A stretch of DNA of 6,990 nucleotides from Candidatus Cloacimonadota bacterium. GTDB taxonomy: Bacteria > Cloacimonadota > Cloacimonadia > Cloacimonadales > TCS61. The notes beneath the pieces are model-generated. The model was not told where the DNA came from. It searched no databases and was given only the letters and a program-made list of their open reading frames with translations. Every line of letters starts with the position of its first letter. The first letter of the stretch is position 1. Location of the stretch: assembly GCA_030628755.1 (NCBI GenBank), contig DAOVQH010000132.1, positions 1-6,990 on the forward strand, given 5' to 3'. The position numbers were made by a program, and so were the translations under genes. Shown here piece by piece: positions 1 to 6,990 of this stretch.

Positions 1-2034
1 AGCCCACCTGAGTCCATTCAAAGCATTGTTCATAACCTTTTCATCGGATTCGGGTGTAATCAGCTTCTTGTAATATACTACAGAATTAACATAATCTCCG
101 AGGTTGTAATATGAATCTGCAATTCCCAGACGGGCAGAATTAAAATCTTTACCATACGGGAAGTTCTTTTCATACTGTTTAAAGAAATCTATCGCTCGCA
201 GGTAATCTTCTGCGCTGAAAGCAGAAGTAGCAGCCCTGATGATATATTTATCTGGAGTTTCAGCAGAGCCTGAAAGACGGCTGTAAAGCTGGGAAGCTTC
301 ATCAAACCTTTTTAATTGGTACAGAGTCCAGGCTTTTCTGGATAACGCTGTTTCTTTGTTCATAGGAGTTAGAGCGTTATCTTCGGCAAAAGAAAATGCT
401 TTAAGAGCTTTTTCATATTTTTTTGATGCAAAATAGATATTTCCTTTTAGTATAAATCTATCAAAAGCATATTTAGGTAAATCAGGAATGTTATCAAGTG
501 CTTGCAAAGCTTCATTATATTCTTCTTGAAAATAATGGATATGAGCAATACGCTCCCACACATATCCCAGATCACTTTTACCCTTTAATGCATCCTTAAA
601 GTATTTCATAGCATTGGGATATTTGGATTGATTAAAATAAATCTCACCCAGATAATAATTACTCATTCCAACTTTATCAGAATTTGGATATTCATTTAGT
701 AACCTATCAAACTTTACATAAGCATCTGCATATTTTTTCAATTCAAAATGAATTAAGCCAATTTTAAATAAAGCTTCATCCACAAAATCACCTTGAGGAA
801 AATCAATCATATATTGGGAATACTTCCCCAGGGCTACCCCTTTATTATTATTAAGAAAATGTGATTCTGCTGTTAAATATATATATTTCTGTTCAAAAGT
901 TTTGTAGATTTCATTTGCTCCGGGATCTGGAGAAAGATGGGATGCTGTGGTTGCTTTTGTAAAATTTTCAATAGCTTTTCCAAATTTTTCCAAAAGAAAA
1001 TAATTATACCCAATCTGGTAATAAGCAGAGGGAATGAAAACGTGAGACGAATTGTCTGTAATGAATCTCTGAAGCATCTCAATGGATTTTTGTTTATCTT
1101 CTTCCATTTTTGCCAGGTAGAAAAAGCTATTAGAGTTAATTTCTTCGTTAGTTGATTTGGTCAGTTTATTCAGGATTTTTTTTGCATCGTTTATCTTTTC
1201 AATTTCGTAAAGGCATAATGCTCTATAGTACTGTGCTTTCTCGGATGTTAATTTCTTTAATCTTTTTAAAGAATTAGAAAAATCATTTACATTGTAATAT
1301 GCTATTGCCAGAAGAAGTGCATAGTCATCATAATATTGTGATCTTTTAGTTATCCGCTCAAATCCAATATTAAGTATTTTATTATAATTAGCACTTCGAA
1401 GATTAAAATTATGATAGATGATCAATGCCCGATTTTGTTGCTCACTTTCATTATTTTTTAATATATGATTGATTATATTATCTATTTTTTTCTCATTTTT
1501 TTGAGCAATAAACACTTCCAGAAATGCCGTATCAATTCTTATATTTGTAATTGTTTTTTTCGCTTTCTCCAAATATTTCAAAGCTTTTTCATAGGATTTC
1601 TTTTGAAATTGAATTCGCCCTAAAAAGTAATTAGCCTTCCAATTTAGTTTATGTTTAGGAAAATTAGAAATAAAATCATTTAATGAAGATTCAGCTTTAT
1701 TATATTTATCCAGAAAGAAATAACACTGTCCCAGCCCTAAGAGTATTTCTGCTCTAATAGCTGGATTATCATCAGTTTGATATAGCTCCTCAAAAATCTT
1801 CAAAGCCTTATTTATGTTTTTTTCAAACAAATGGATATTTGCCAGAAGGAATTTTGCATCAGAGATCAGTTCACTTTCAGGATAACTTGCAATAAAATTC
1901 TGAAGTTCAACCTTAGCCAATTTATAGTTTTTATCGGAATATAAACCAACTGCGAATTGCAGATCATCAAACTGGGAAGCAAATAAGCTGGATATTAACA
2001 AAACAAAAAGAATAACTAAAGTATACTTTTTCAT
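1..2034 (-). CDS. Exported TPR-repeat protein, C-terminus missing (partial)
   Basis: I read this frame codon by codon: it is open from the ATG at 2032-2034 to the left edge, 678 codons without a stop, so the C-terminus lies outside the window. Residues 1-19 form a classical signal peptide: Lys2-Lys3, a hydrophobic core TLVILFVLLISSLF, and a likely signal peptidase I site after Ala19 (LFA/SQ). There is no cysteine near the cleavage site, so it is not a lipoprotein. The mature part is nearly all TPR-type helical hairpins, for example LYSDKNYKLAKVELQNF (31-47) followed by a YPESE turn, YFFLDKYNKAESSL (105-118), and KKSYEKALKYLEKA (145-158). The spacing with a YP-x-S turn resembles the BamD/CpoB type of repeat found in outer-membrane assembly and cell-wall factors. 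A periplasmic scaffold role in envelope assembly is inference. An in-frame TAA sits directly before the ATG, and a good Shine-Dalgarno lies 5 bases upstream, which settles the start. It follows the GT9-like gene by 25 bases and should share its transcript. Confidence 0.93.
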   Translation of the reverse strand, partial: MKKYTLVILFVLLISSLFASQFDDLQFAVGLYSDKNYKLAKVELQNFIASYPESELISDAKFLLANIHLFEKNINKALKIFEELYQTDDNPAIRAEILLGLGQCYFFLDKYNKAESSLNDFISNFPKHKLNWKANYFLGRIQFQKKSYEKALKYLEKAKKTITNIRIDTAFLEVFIAQKNEKKIDNIINHILKNNESEQQNRALIIYHNFNLRSANYNKILNIGFERITKRSQYYDDYALLLAIAYYNVNDFSNSLKRLKKLTSEKAQYYRALCLYEIEKINDAKKILNKLTKSTNEEINSNSFFYLAKMEEDKQKSIEMLQRFITDNSSHVFIPSAYYQIGYNYFLLEKFGKAIENFTKATTASHLSPDPGANEIYKTFEQKYIYLTAESHFLNNNKGVALGKYSQYMIDFPQGDFVDEALFKIGLIHFELKKYADAYVKFDRLLNEYPNSDKVGMSNYYLGEIYFNQSKYPNAMKYFKDALKGKSDLGYVWERIAHIHYFQEEYNEALQALDNIPDLPKYAFDRFILKGNIYFASKKYEKALKAFSFAEDNALTPMNKETALSRKAWTLYQLKRFDEASQLYSRLSGSAETPDKYIIRAATSAFSAEDYLRAIDFFKQYEKNFPYGKDFNSARLGIADSYYNLGDYVNSVVYYKKLITPESDEKVMNNALNGLRWA

Positions 2035-2039
2035 TTATT

Positions 2040-2045
2040 CCTCAC
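2040..2045 (-). promoter_or_regulatory. Shine-Dalgarno of the exported TPR gene
   Basis: Read on the minus strand this is GTGAGG, with 5 bases between it and the ATG at 2034. It is the only convincing ribosome binding site in the window and fixes the start of the TPR protein. The preceding gene ends at 2060, so the site lies wholly in the short intergenic gap and allows initiation independent of upstream translation. Confidence 0.75.
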
Positions 2046-2059
2046 AGTATCATTCTGAA

Positions 2060-2941
2060 TCATTTCTTCATAACTTCTGGAATTATATTTTTCAGTTCAA
2101 ATACATTTTGGGGATTAATACATTTATAATCATCTGTTCCAACCTTTTCACCAAGGTAGATCAGATTTACACCAAGTTTAGCAAATATATTTACCAGAGC
2201 AGGATTATCTGACAGGAAAAGATCACTTTCTTTGGCTAACGAATATATTTCATATAGATTTTCTATCTCAATATCAACAATATTTATGAAATTCTTTTTA
2301 TTTATTTTTCTACCTGTAAGATACAAATTTGCAAAAAAATTCTGTTTAAGTGCAGCAACAAGATTCTCATTTTGTTTTCGTGAACCAGGTTGATTAATAT
2401 CTAAAATAAAGTTATGAAACCTGTTCTGTATAAAACGATGCTTCGTAATATGCGACTCAGAAGGTGATAATTCGATTTTTATTTCTGCTTTATTCATAGG
2501 AAAATTAAAAAAAACAGCAAAATTTTCTAATATAGTTACTGGATTATCTGGAGTTGGTACAAATTGCAGATTTGAAGGATTATTCATATCAATTATCGTT
2601 GAGTCCTTACACTGTTTTAAAAGCTTCGAAATACGTTTACTTTTACTGAAATTGAAAATTATAAATTCAGGAAATGGGTCCAGGTCACTACTCAAGTTAA
2701 GATATTTTATATTTTTAAAAGGTGTGATTCTCTTGAAAAAAGTATATGAAAAATCAGGTATTATACATACAAATTCTTTGAAAAGTTTCGACCAATTTAT
2801 AATATAAGAAAGCGTATCAAAAGTATAGGCTGGATTTTCTGAAAAGAATACGACCAACCTTTCCCTATCAATCATCATTTGTGTAAAATTCTGTTGCTGA
2901 TATGGTTTCGTTCCTTTTATTCTGCTGATTATTTTCTTCAT
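2060..2941 (-). CDS. GT9-like (heptosyltransferase-related) GT-B fold protein, divergent
   Basis: This 293-residue protein looks like a diverged relative of glycosyltransferase family 9, which moves ADP-heptose or similar sugars onto lipopolysaccharide core at the inner face of the membrane. Support comes from alternating hydrophobic strands and helices of Rossmann type (RLVVFFSE near 28, EFVCIIPDF near 56, PEFIIFNFSKSKR near 91). A C-terminal stretch at about 226-264 (NLYEIYSLAKESDLFLSDNP then IFAKLGVNLIYLG) parallels the GT9 signature of Leu-x-x-Leu-Ala-x-Leu-Ile, Asp-Thr-Gly-Pro-x-His and Ala-Leu-Gly-x-Pro. The signature's Thr-Gly and His are absent (Asp245-Asn-Pro-Ala-Leu-Val instead), so catalysis is doubtful. 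The N-terminal 20 residues are basic and may touch the membrane; there is no signal peptide or transmembrane helix. The ATG at 2941 directly follows an in-frame TAA, so no earlier start exists; Met22 or Met23 is a possible later one. No Shine-Dalgarno is seen, and translation is probably coupled to the kinase gene 6 bases upstream. The fold call is inference from pattern; it could be another GT-B family or a non-catalytic protein. Confidence 0.9.
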   Translation of the reverse strand: MKKIISRIKGTKPYQQQNFTQMMIDRERLVVFFSENPAYTFDTLSYIINWSKLFKEFVCIIPDFSYTFFKRITPFKNIKYLNLSSDLDPFPEFIIFNFSKSKRISKLLKQCKDSTIIDMNNPSNLQFVPTPDNPVTILENFAVFFNFPMNKAEIKIELSPSESHITKHRFIQNRFHNFILDINQPGSRKQNENLVAALKQNFFANLYLTGRKINKKNFINIVDIEIENLYEIYSLAKESDLFLSDNPALVNIFAKLGVNLIYLGEKVGTDDYKCINPQNVFELKNIIPEVMKK

Positions 2942-2947
2942 TTATTT
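2942..2947 (-). other. Six-base gene junction without Shine-Dalgarno
   Basis: The kinase stop TAA (2950-2948) and the ATG of the GT9-like gene (2941) are six bases apart, and the last three of those bases form another TAA in frame with the downstream gene. The upstream sequence on the coding strand is an A/T-only run with no GGAG-like element. Reinitiation by ribosomes finishing the kinase message is the simplest reading; that is inference from spacing. Confidence 0.5.
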
Positions 2948-5900
2948 TTAATATGGTATAGCAATAAATACTGTTGTGCCTTCGTTTTCCTTACTGTTTA
3001 TCCATATTTTGCCGTTATGGAGTTTAGTAATTAATTCAGCTGTGGAGAGACCGAGACCTAACCCACTGGATTTGAATTCTACCAATCCGGAACTGTGAGA
3101 GATAATATCACCTAATTCATAGAACTTCTGGAAAATTCTTTGTAACTCATATTCTGGAATGCCAATACCATTATCCTGAATATAAACCACCAAACTCTCT
3201 TTTCCATCTATTTCTTCCTGCTGAAATGTAGATCTACGAGCTCCAATTATGATTGTACCAAAATCCTTTGTAAATCGAATTGCATTTAAAACAATATTAT
3301 AAACCAGCAAATAAAAAGCATTCCAGTTTACCTGAACATTCTTTAACCTATCTTCAACTTCAAGTTTCAGTATCATATGTCTATCTGCAGAGATTTTTTC
3401 CGCTTCATCCCTTAACGAAGTTAGAAGACTCTTAATATCCACAAAATCTTTATCGAGCTCCTTAAGCATTTGGTACTTATTGAAATTCAGAATATCATTA
3501 ATCGTCAAATAAAGTTTATCAATACTACTTTTGATAGTTGAAATGACTTCTTTTTCTTTTTTGGGAAATTCGATTTTTTTTATCCTGTTAACATACCCCT
3601 GTAAAGTAACAAGTGGAGTTTTCAATTCGTGAGAGACAATATTTATAAAATCTTTTTTAAGATCATCTAAGGAAGCAATTTCTCTGCTTTTCTGAATTAA
3701 TGTTTCATACTGTTGTGCATTTTTTAAAGCTGAGGAAATCTGGGTAAGAAGAAGTTTCATAAAATCGGGATTGATTACCATACTATTCTCAGTAGCATTG
3801 TAATTATCCAGATATAGAAAGCCATAAATCTCATTTTCAACAATTAATGGTGCACAGTATATTGTTAAAGATTCACTTTTGAAATCGATATAACCTTCAA
3901 ATACTTTTTCTTCAATAGCATTCGCATAGAAAACTGGTTGTTTTGTCCTTTGCACTTCACTGAGAACACTTTTACTGATATAAGCATAACTTTTCAGAAG
4001 GTGTTTAGAATCGTCCATTGCAACTTTGTAAAGGTAATTTTCAAATCTATCTTTTCTAACAAGAAATCCACGACTTCCGCCTGTAAAATCAAGGATAAAT
4101 GCAACTATCTCCTGTTCCAATTTTTCAACATTCAAAATGGTAAAGAATTTCCTGGTTATTTCAATAAGTTTGGACATTAATTCCATATCCTTATTTAAGC
4201 CAGCAAACTCATTGATTCTCATTAAGATCGAGGTTAGATGTAATCTCAGTATTTCCATTATAGCTTTCTCAGAATCCTGAAAAGCTAATTCCCCATTATC
4301 CGCCATAATAAGACATCCAACTTCAGCAGTTTTAATCTTTAATGGAATAAATAGTGTATGATTCTTATCAATTTTTTTTGAAATTATTTTATTTTTCTCT
4401 AAACAGGATTTCATATTTCCCACGATTTTCCCCGAGTATAGATAATCAGGCTCAACATTTGCATTTAAAAAAGGTACTTTACATGACTCCATATCTTCTT
4501 TTAAAATAATTGCATAATAATATGGAGAAAGCAACTTCTGAATAGTTTTATCTATAAAGAATTTCATTCTATCGATCTCTTTCAATTTAAGGATATCATA
4601 TATCTCCTCTTGCCATCGCTCGGAATCAAGATTCAAACGAGATTCTATCTTAACTGTTTTCAAACCTGTGTAGTTCTTAAGATAATACTTTCTTTTCCTT
4701 AAATACAGCTCTTTATCATTCTCAGGAAGTTCTAAGGTTGATTCTAATACTTTGGATTTATATTTCATGAAAAAATCTTGAGCTTTCTTCTTAATATTCA
4801 GGCTGGCATAGATCTGTACAATTAGTTCATAGATCTCAATCTCAAGAAGGAAAAGATGGTTTTTCTGAACATAGTTAATCATTTTCAAGAGTTGTCGAAG
4901 TAAAATTCTTAGATTCACATTTTCATCGAGTAATCGAATTTTGATTTTCCTTAATTCTAACAAGGTTTCCCAGTAGCGGAAATTGTGTTTTTCACAAAGT
5001 AATTCTGCCTTTTTACAGGTCTCAAAAGCCTTAACCCAATCACCCAGACCCAAGTAACACTCAATAAAACGTATATAATTTATTGCTTGCGCATAATCAC
5101 TTTTAATCTGTTTAGAATAACTGAAAGCTTTCTCAATGTTCTCTAAAGCATTAGGATATTCCTTCTTACGGAGATAAAGAAAACCAAGCATCTGATAATA
5201 GAATTCATGTTCCTTATACTCAAAGAAAGTACTTTCCGAGCGCTTTAACATTCTTTCAATTTTTTCATGATCTCCAATTTCATCCAGATAGTAGAAGTAG
5301 GTTTTTGTAAGAGGAGAAATCTGATAAATATTGCCATTTATCAAATCAGGAAATTTCTCTTCAACGAATTTGTAATAGTAAGCAAAATTATTTATTTTGC
5401 TTTTGGCAATAGCAAGATTATTTATAATAGAATCATAAAAAGGTTTAGTTTCCAATTTTAATGTTAACGTTAAAGCATCGTTTATGTATCTCTCAGCAAT
5501 ATTGAAAAGCCCAAGTTTAATGTACGCTTGCCCTTGATTGAGTATACTTAATACTTTAATTCTTTTACAATTTATTTGCGAGCAGATAATTACAGCTTTT
5601 CTAAAATATTCGAATGCTTCATTTGGATTTCCTTTTGTTAAAGCTACGTCACCAATATTATTATAAATAGTTGCTAATTTTCTTTTGTAATTAATTTTTT
5701 CCCAGATTTTTCTGGCTATTTCGAAGTTTTTAAAAGCATCATCAAGCATTTTCTTCTTATGATAAAGAACTGCAAGATTATTATGTATTGTTCCAAGCTC
5801 AATAAAATAGTTAGGATCATTCTTAGTCTTAATTGTTGGTATATAATCCTCTATTAAATTTATTCCCTCATCGAGTCTGCCATTCAAACCCCAGAGCAGC

Positions 5901-6990
5901 CCTTTATAACCCATAAAGGAAATTTTAAAATTATCTGTTAATTTGTATTTTTCTAATTTCTCAATACATTTTTTCATTTCCTCAAATTTAGATTGAAATA
6001 AATATACTCTACACAATTGAAGAAGGATATAAATCTTTTGTTTTCCGGAAGCTGAGATATTATATGCTCTTTCAAACCTGTTCTGGGCAAATTTATACTT
6101 TTCTAACACATAATAAAATACACCAAATATCAAATGCTTCTCTGGTATATCAGGCATATTTATAACATATTTTTTTAAATCCTGTGGTATTCTGTTGTTA
6201 GTTGCCCATTCAGATTTATCCAGTAGTAGCCCCAAATCCTTACGAAACTCACTTTCCTTAATTTTAACCTTATCGGAAAAATCAAGATCAAGCACATTAC
6301 ATACTTCATCGAATGCTCTCTCCTGCATACCTTTATCAGCGAAGAGTTTTACCAGAAGTAGGCTGTATTTTCTTTCTGAAGCATAATCTTTAACAAAACG
6401 GGCATGTTCAATTAAACCTTGTAAAACCTGGGTCATTGTGATTCTCTGCTTATCAAAATATGCTAAAACCTTTTTAGATACAGAATTTTTGGATTTCATC
6501 GAAGTTTCATTATTTAATTTATCCTTAACCTCATTATATGTAAAATAATAATACTCATCTTTTTTCATAAGAATTTCATTATTAAAGCCATCTTTCAAAA
6601 GGAAAAACAACTCTTTATCATCAATTTCGAGAATGAATTTAATAAAATCGTTAGAAAGTGGCGTCCTAATGGAAGCAAGTTTTTGAAAATGCTTATAGCT
6701 CTTTTTTGAGAGGTGAGCCATCCTTAAATATATAGAGTGCAAGATTTCTTCTGGAAGCATATAGTCATCCAGATTATAATCAAAATTGAATTTATTTGAA
6801 TCCCAGATTATTCTTTTTTGAGTTAGATTAATTAAAATCTGTTCGATAAATAAGGGATTACCATTAGATCTTTTCCAAATTTTCTCAACAAAATTTTCGG
6901 GTGGAGTTTTCATTAGAAGCCCGGAAACATACTTTTTTGCTTGTTCAAAACTTAATGCTTCAATTTTTATCTGTACGGGATGAATCAAGC
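2948..6990 (-). CDS. STAND-type ATPase/TPR/GAF sensor histidine kinase, N-terminus missing (partial)
   Basis: This is a cytoplasmic multidomain sensor histidine kinase, cut by the right edge; 1346 residues are visible, numbered here from the TTG codon at 6988. Residues 1-60 match the end of an AAA_16/STAND ATPase, with the hallmark GNPLFIEQIL at 43-52. Residues 78-180 look like the winged-helix-like segment that follows in MalT-like ATPases. TPR-type helical repeats fill about 285-750; clear units lie near 399-432, 439-472, 479-512, 596-628 and 633-668. A GAF domain spans about 795-925 and a better preserved one about 935-1095. The kinase core is complete: H-box SHELKTP with phospho-acceptor His1120 (codon 3629-3631), N-box Asn1231/Asn1235, G1 box DNGIGIP at 1272-1278, F-box FQKF at 1286-1289, and G2 box GLGLGLS at 1309-1315. 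I see no transmembrane segment and no receiver domain. The protein should autophosphorylate on His and pass phosphate to an unlinked regulator. The TTG is probably an internal Leu, because the domain is already under way there. Related fusions often carry an N-terminal Ser/Thr kinase domain; whether this one does cannot be seen. Confidence 0.93.
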   Translation of the reverse strand, partial: LIHPVQIKIEALSFEQAKKYVSGLLMKTPPENFVEKIWKRSNGNPLFIEQILINLTQKRIIWDSNKFNFDYNLDDYMLPEEILHSIYLRMAHLSKKSYKHFQKLASIRTPLSNDFIKFILEIDDKELFFLLKDGFNNEILMKKDEYYYFTYNEVKDKLNNETSMKSKNSVSKKVLAYFDKQRITMTQVLQGLIEHARFVKDYASERKYSLLLVKLFADKGMQERAFDEVCNVLDLDFSDKVKIKESEFRKDLGLLLDKSEWATNNRIPQDLKKYVINMPDIPEKHLIFGVFYYVLEKYKFAQNRFERAYNISASGKQKIYILLQLCRVYLFQSKFEEMKKCIEKLEKYKLTDNFKISFMGYKGLLWGLNGRLDEGINLIEDYIPTIKTKNDPNYFIELGTIHNNLAVLYHKKKMLDDAFKNFEIARKIWEKINYKRKLATIYNNIGDVALTKGNPNEAFEYFRKAVIICSQINCKRIKVLSILNQGQAYIKLGLFNIAERYINDALTLTLKLETKPFYDSIINNLAIAKSKINNFAYYYKFVEEKFPDLINGNIYQISPLTKTYFYYLDEIGDHEKIERMLKRSESTFFEYKEHEFYYQMLGFLYLRKKEYPNALENIEKAFSYSKQIKSDYAQAINYIRFIECYLGLGDWVKAFETCKKAELLCEKHNFRYWETLLELRKIKIRLLDENVNLRILLRQLLKMINYVQKNHLFLLEIEIYELIVQIYASLNIKKKAQDFFMKYKSKVLESTLELPENDKELYLRKRKYYLKNYTGLKTVKIESRLNLDSERWQEEIYDILKLKEIDRMKFFIDKTIQKLLSPYYYAIILKEDMESCKVPFLNANVEPDYLYSGKIVGNMKSCLEKNKIISKKIDKNHTLFIPLKIKTAEVGCLIMADNGELAFQDSEKAIMEILRLHLTSILMRINEFAGLNKDMELMSKLIEITRKFFTILNVEKLEQEIVAFILDFTGGSRGFLVRKDRFENYLYKVAMDDSKHLLKSYAYISKSVLSEVQRTKQPVFYANAIEEKVFEGYIDFKSESLTIYCAPLIVENEIYGFLYLDNYNATENSMVINPDFMKLLLTQISSALKNAQQYETLIQKSREIASLDDLKKDFINIVSHELKTPLVTLQGYVNRIKKIEFPKKEKEVISTIKSSIDKLYLTINDILNFNKYQMLKELDKDFVDIKSLLTSLRDEAEKISADRHMILKLEVEDRLKNVQVNWNAFYLLVYNIVLNAIRFTKDFGTIIIGARRSTFQQEEIDGKESLVVYIQDNGIGIPEYELQRIFQKFYELGDIISHSSGLVEFKSSGLGLGLSTAELITKLHNGKIWINSKENEGTTVFIAIPY

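Noticed and set aside
873..1155. Small open frames on both strands (873-1082 minus, 937-1155 plus)
   Set aside because: They lie inside the exported TPR gene in other frames, have no ribosome binding site and show low-complexity translations.
2035..2059. Terminator or promoter between the GT9-like and TPR genes
   Set aside because: The gap is 25 bases, with no inverted repeat or U-tract and no room for a convincing -35/-10 pair.
2333..2514. Homopolymer runs (7 A at 2333-2339, 8 A at 2507-2514) as phase-variation or frameshift sites
   Set aside because: The reading frame is intact across both, and such runs are common by chance in DNA this AT-rich; similar runs occur in the kinase gene (4372-4379).
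3938..6386. Plus-strand open frames at 3938-4180, 5267-5461 and 6195-6386
   Set aside because: They are antisense to the kinase gene, short, and show no recognisable domain or initiation signal.
6986..6988. TTG as the true start of the kinase gene
   Set aside because: Only two bases precede it in the window, and the protein begins in the middle of an AAA/STAND module, so the gene almost certainly continues upstream.
1..6990. CRISPR array, tRNA/rRNA or mobile element
   Set aside because: No regularly spaced direct repeats, no terminal inverted repeats and no transposase- or integrase-like coding are seen; the repeated YEKA-type codons come from TPR motifs.

Overview
The window is AT-rich (about one third G+C by eye) and codes almost entirely on the minus strand. 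It reads as three consecutive genes of one operon, transcribed from right to left. The proteins are rich in Lys, Asn, Ile and Phe. A signal-peptide TPR protein and a heptosyltransferase-like (GT9-like) protein suggest a Gram-negative, double-membraned, low-GC bacterium. A large TPR-GAF histidine kinase joined to a STAND-type ATPase fits an anaerobic candidate-phylum lineage such as Cloacimonadota or its relatives. That taxonomic placement is inference; no marker gene is present.

Layout, in order of transcription. (1) 6990 to 2948 is the C-terminal 1346 residues of a very large cytoplasmic signalling protein: the end of an AAA/STAND ATPase module, a winged-helix-like linker, a long TPR superhelix, two GAF domains and a complete HisKA plus HATPase_c histidine kinase core. 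Its N-terminus lies beyond the right edge. (2) 2941 to 2060 is a 293-residue protein with a probable GT-B fold that resembles the GT9 family but has lost the usual acceptor and donor motifs. It starts 6 bases after the kinase stop. (3) 2034 to 1 is an open frame of 678 codons with a signal peptide followed by TPR repeats. It starts 25 bases after the second gene and runs off the left edge.

The gaps of 6 and 25 bases and the lack of any visible terminator or promoter between the genes suggest a single transcript. Working hypothesis: a soluble ATPase/TPR/GAF sensor kinase is co-expressed with an envelope-glycan-type transferase (or an inactive relative) and a periplasmic TPR scaffold, so the unit may link intracellular sensing to cell-envelope assembly. 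No response regulator, RNA gene, mobile element, repeat array or CRISPR is visible. There is no gene-free stretch longer than 25 bases.
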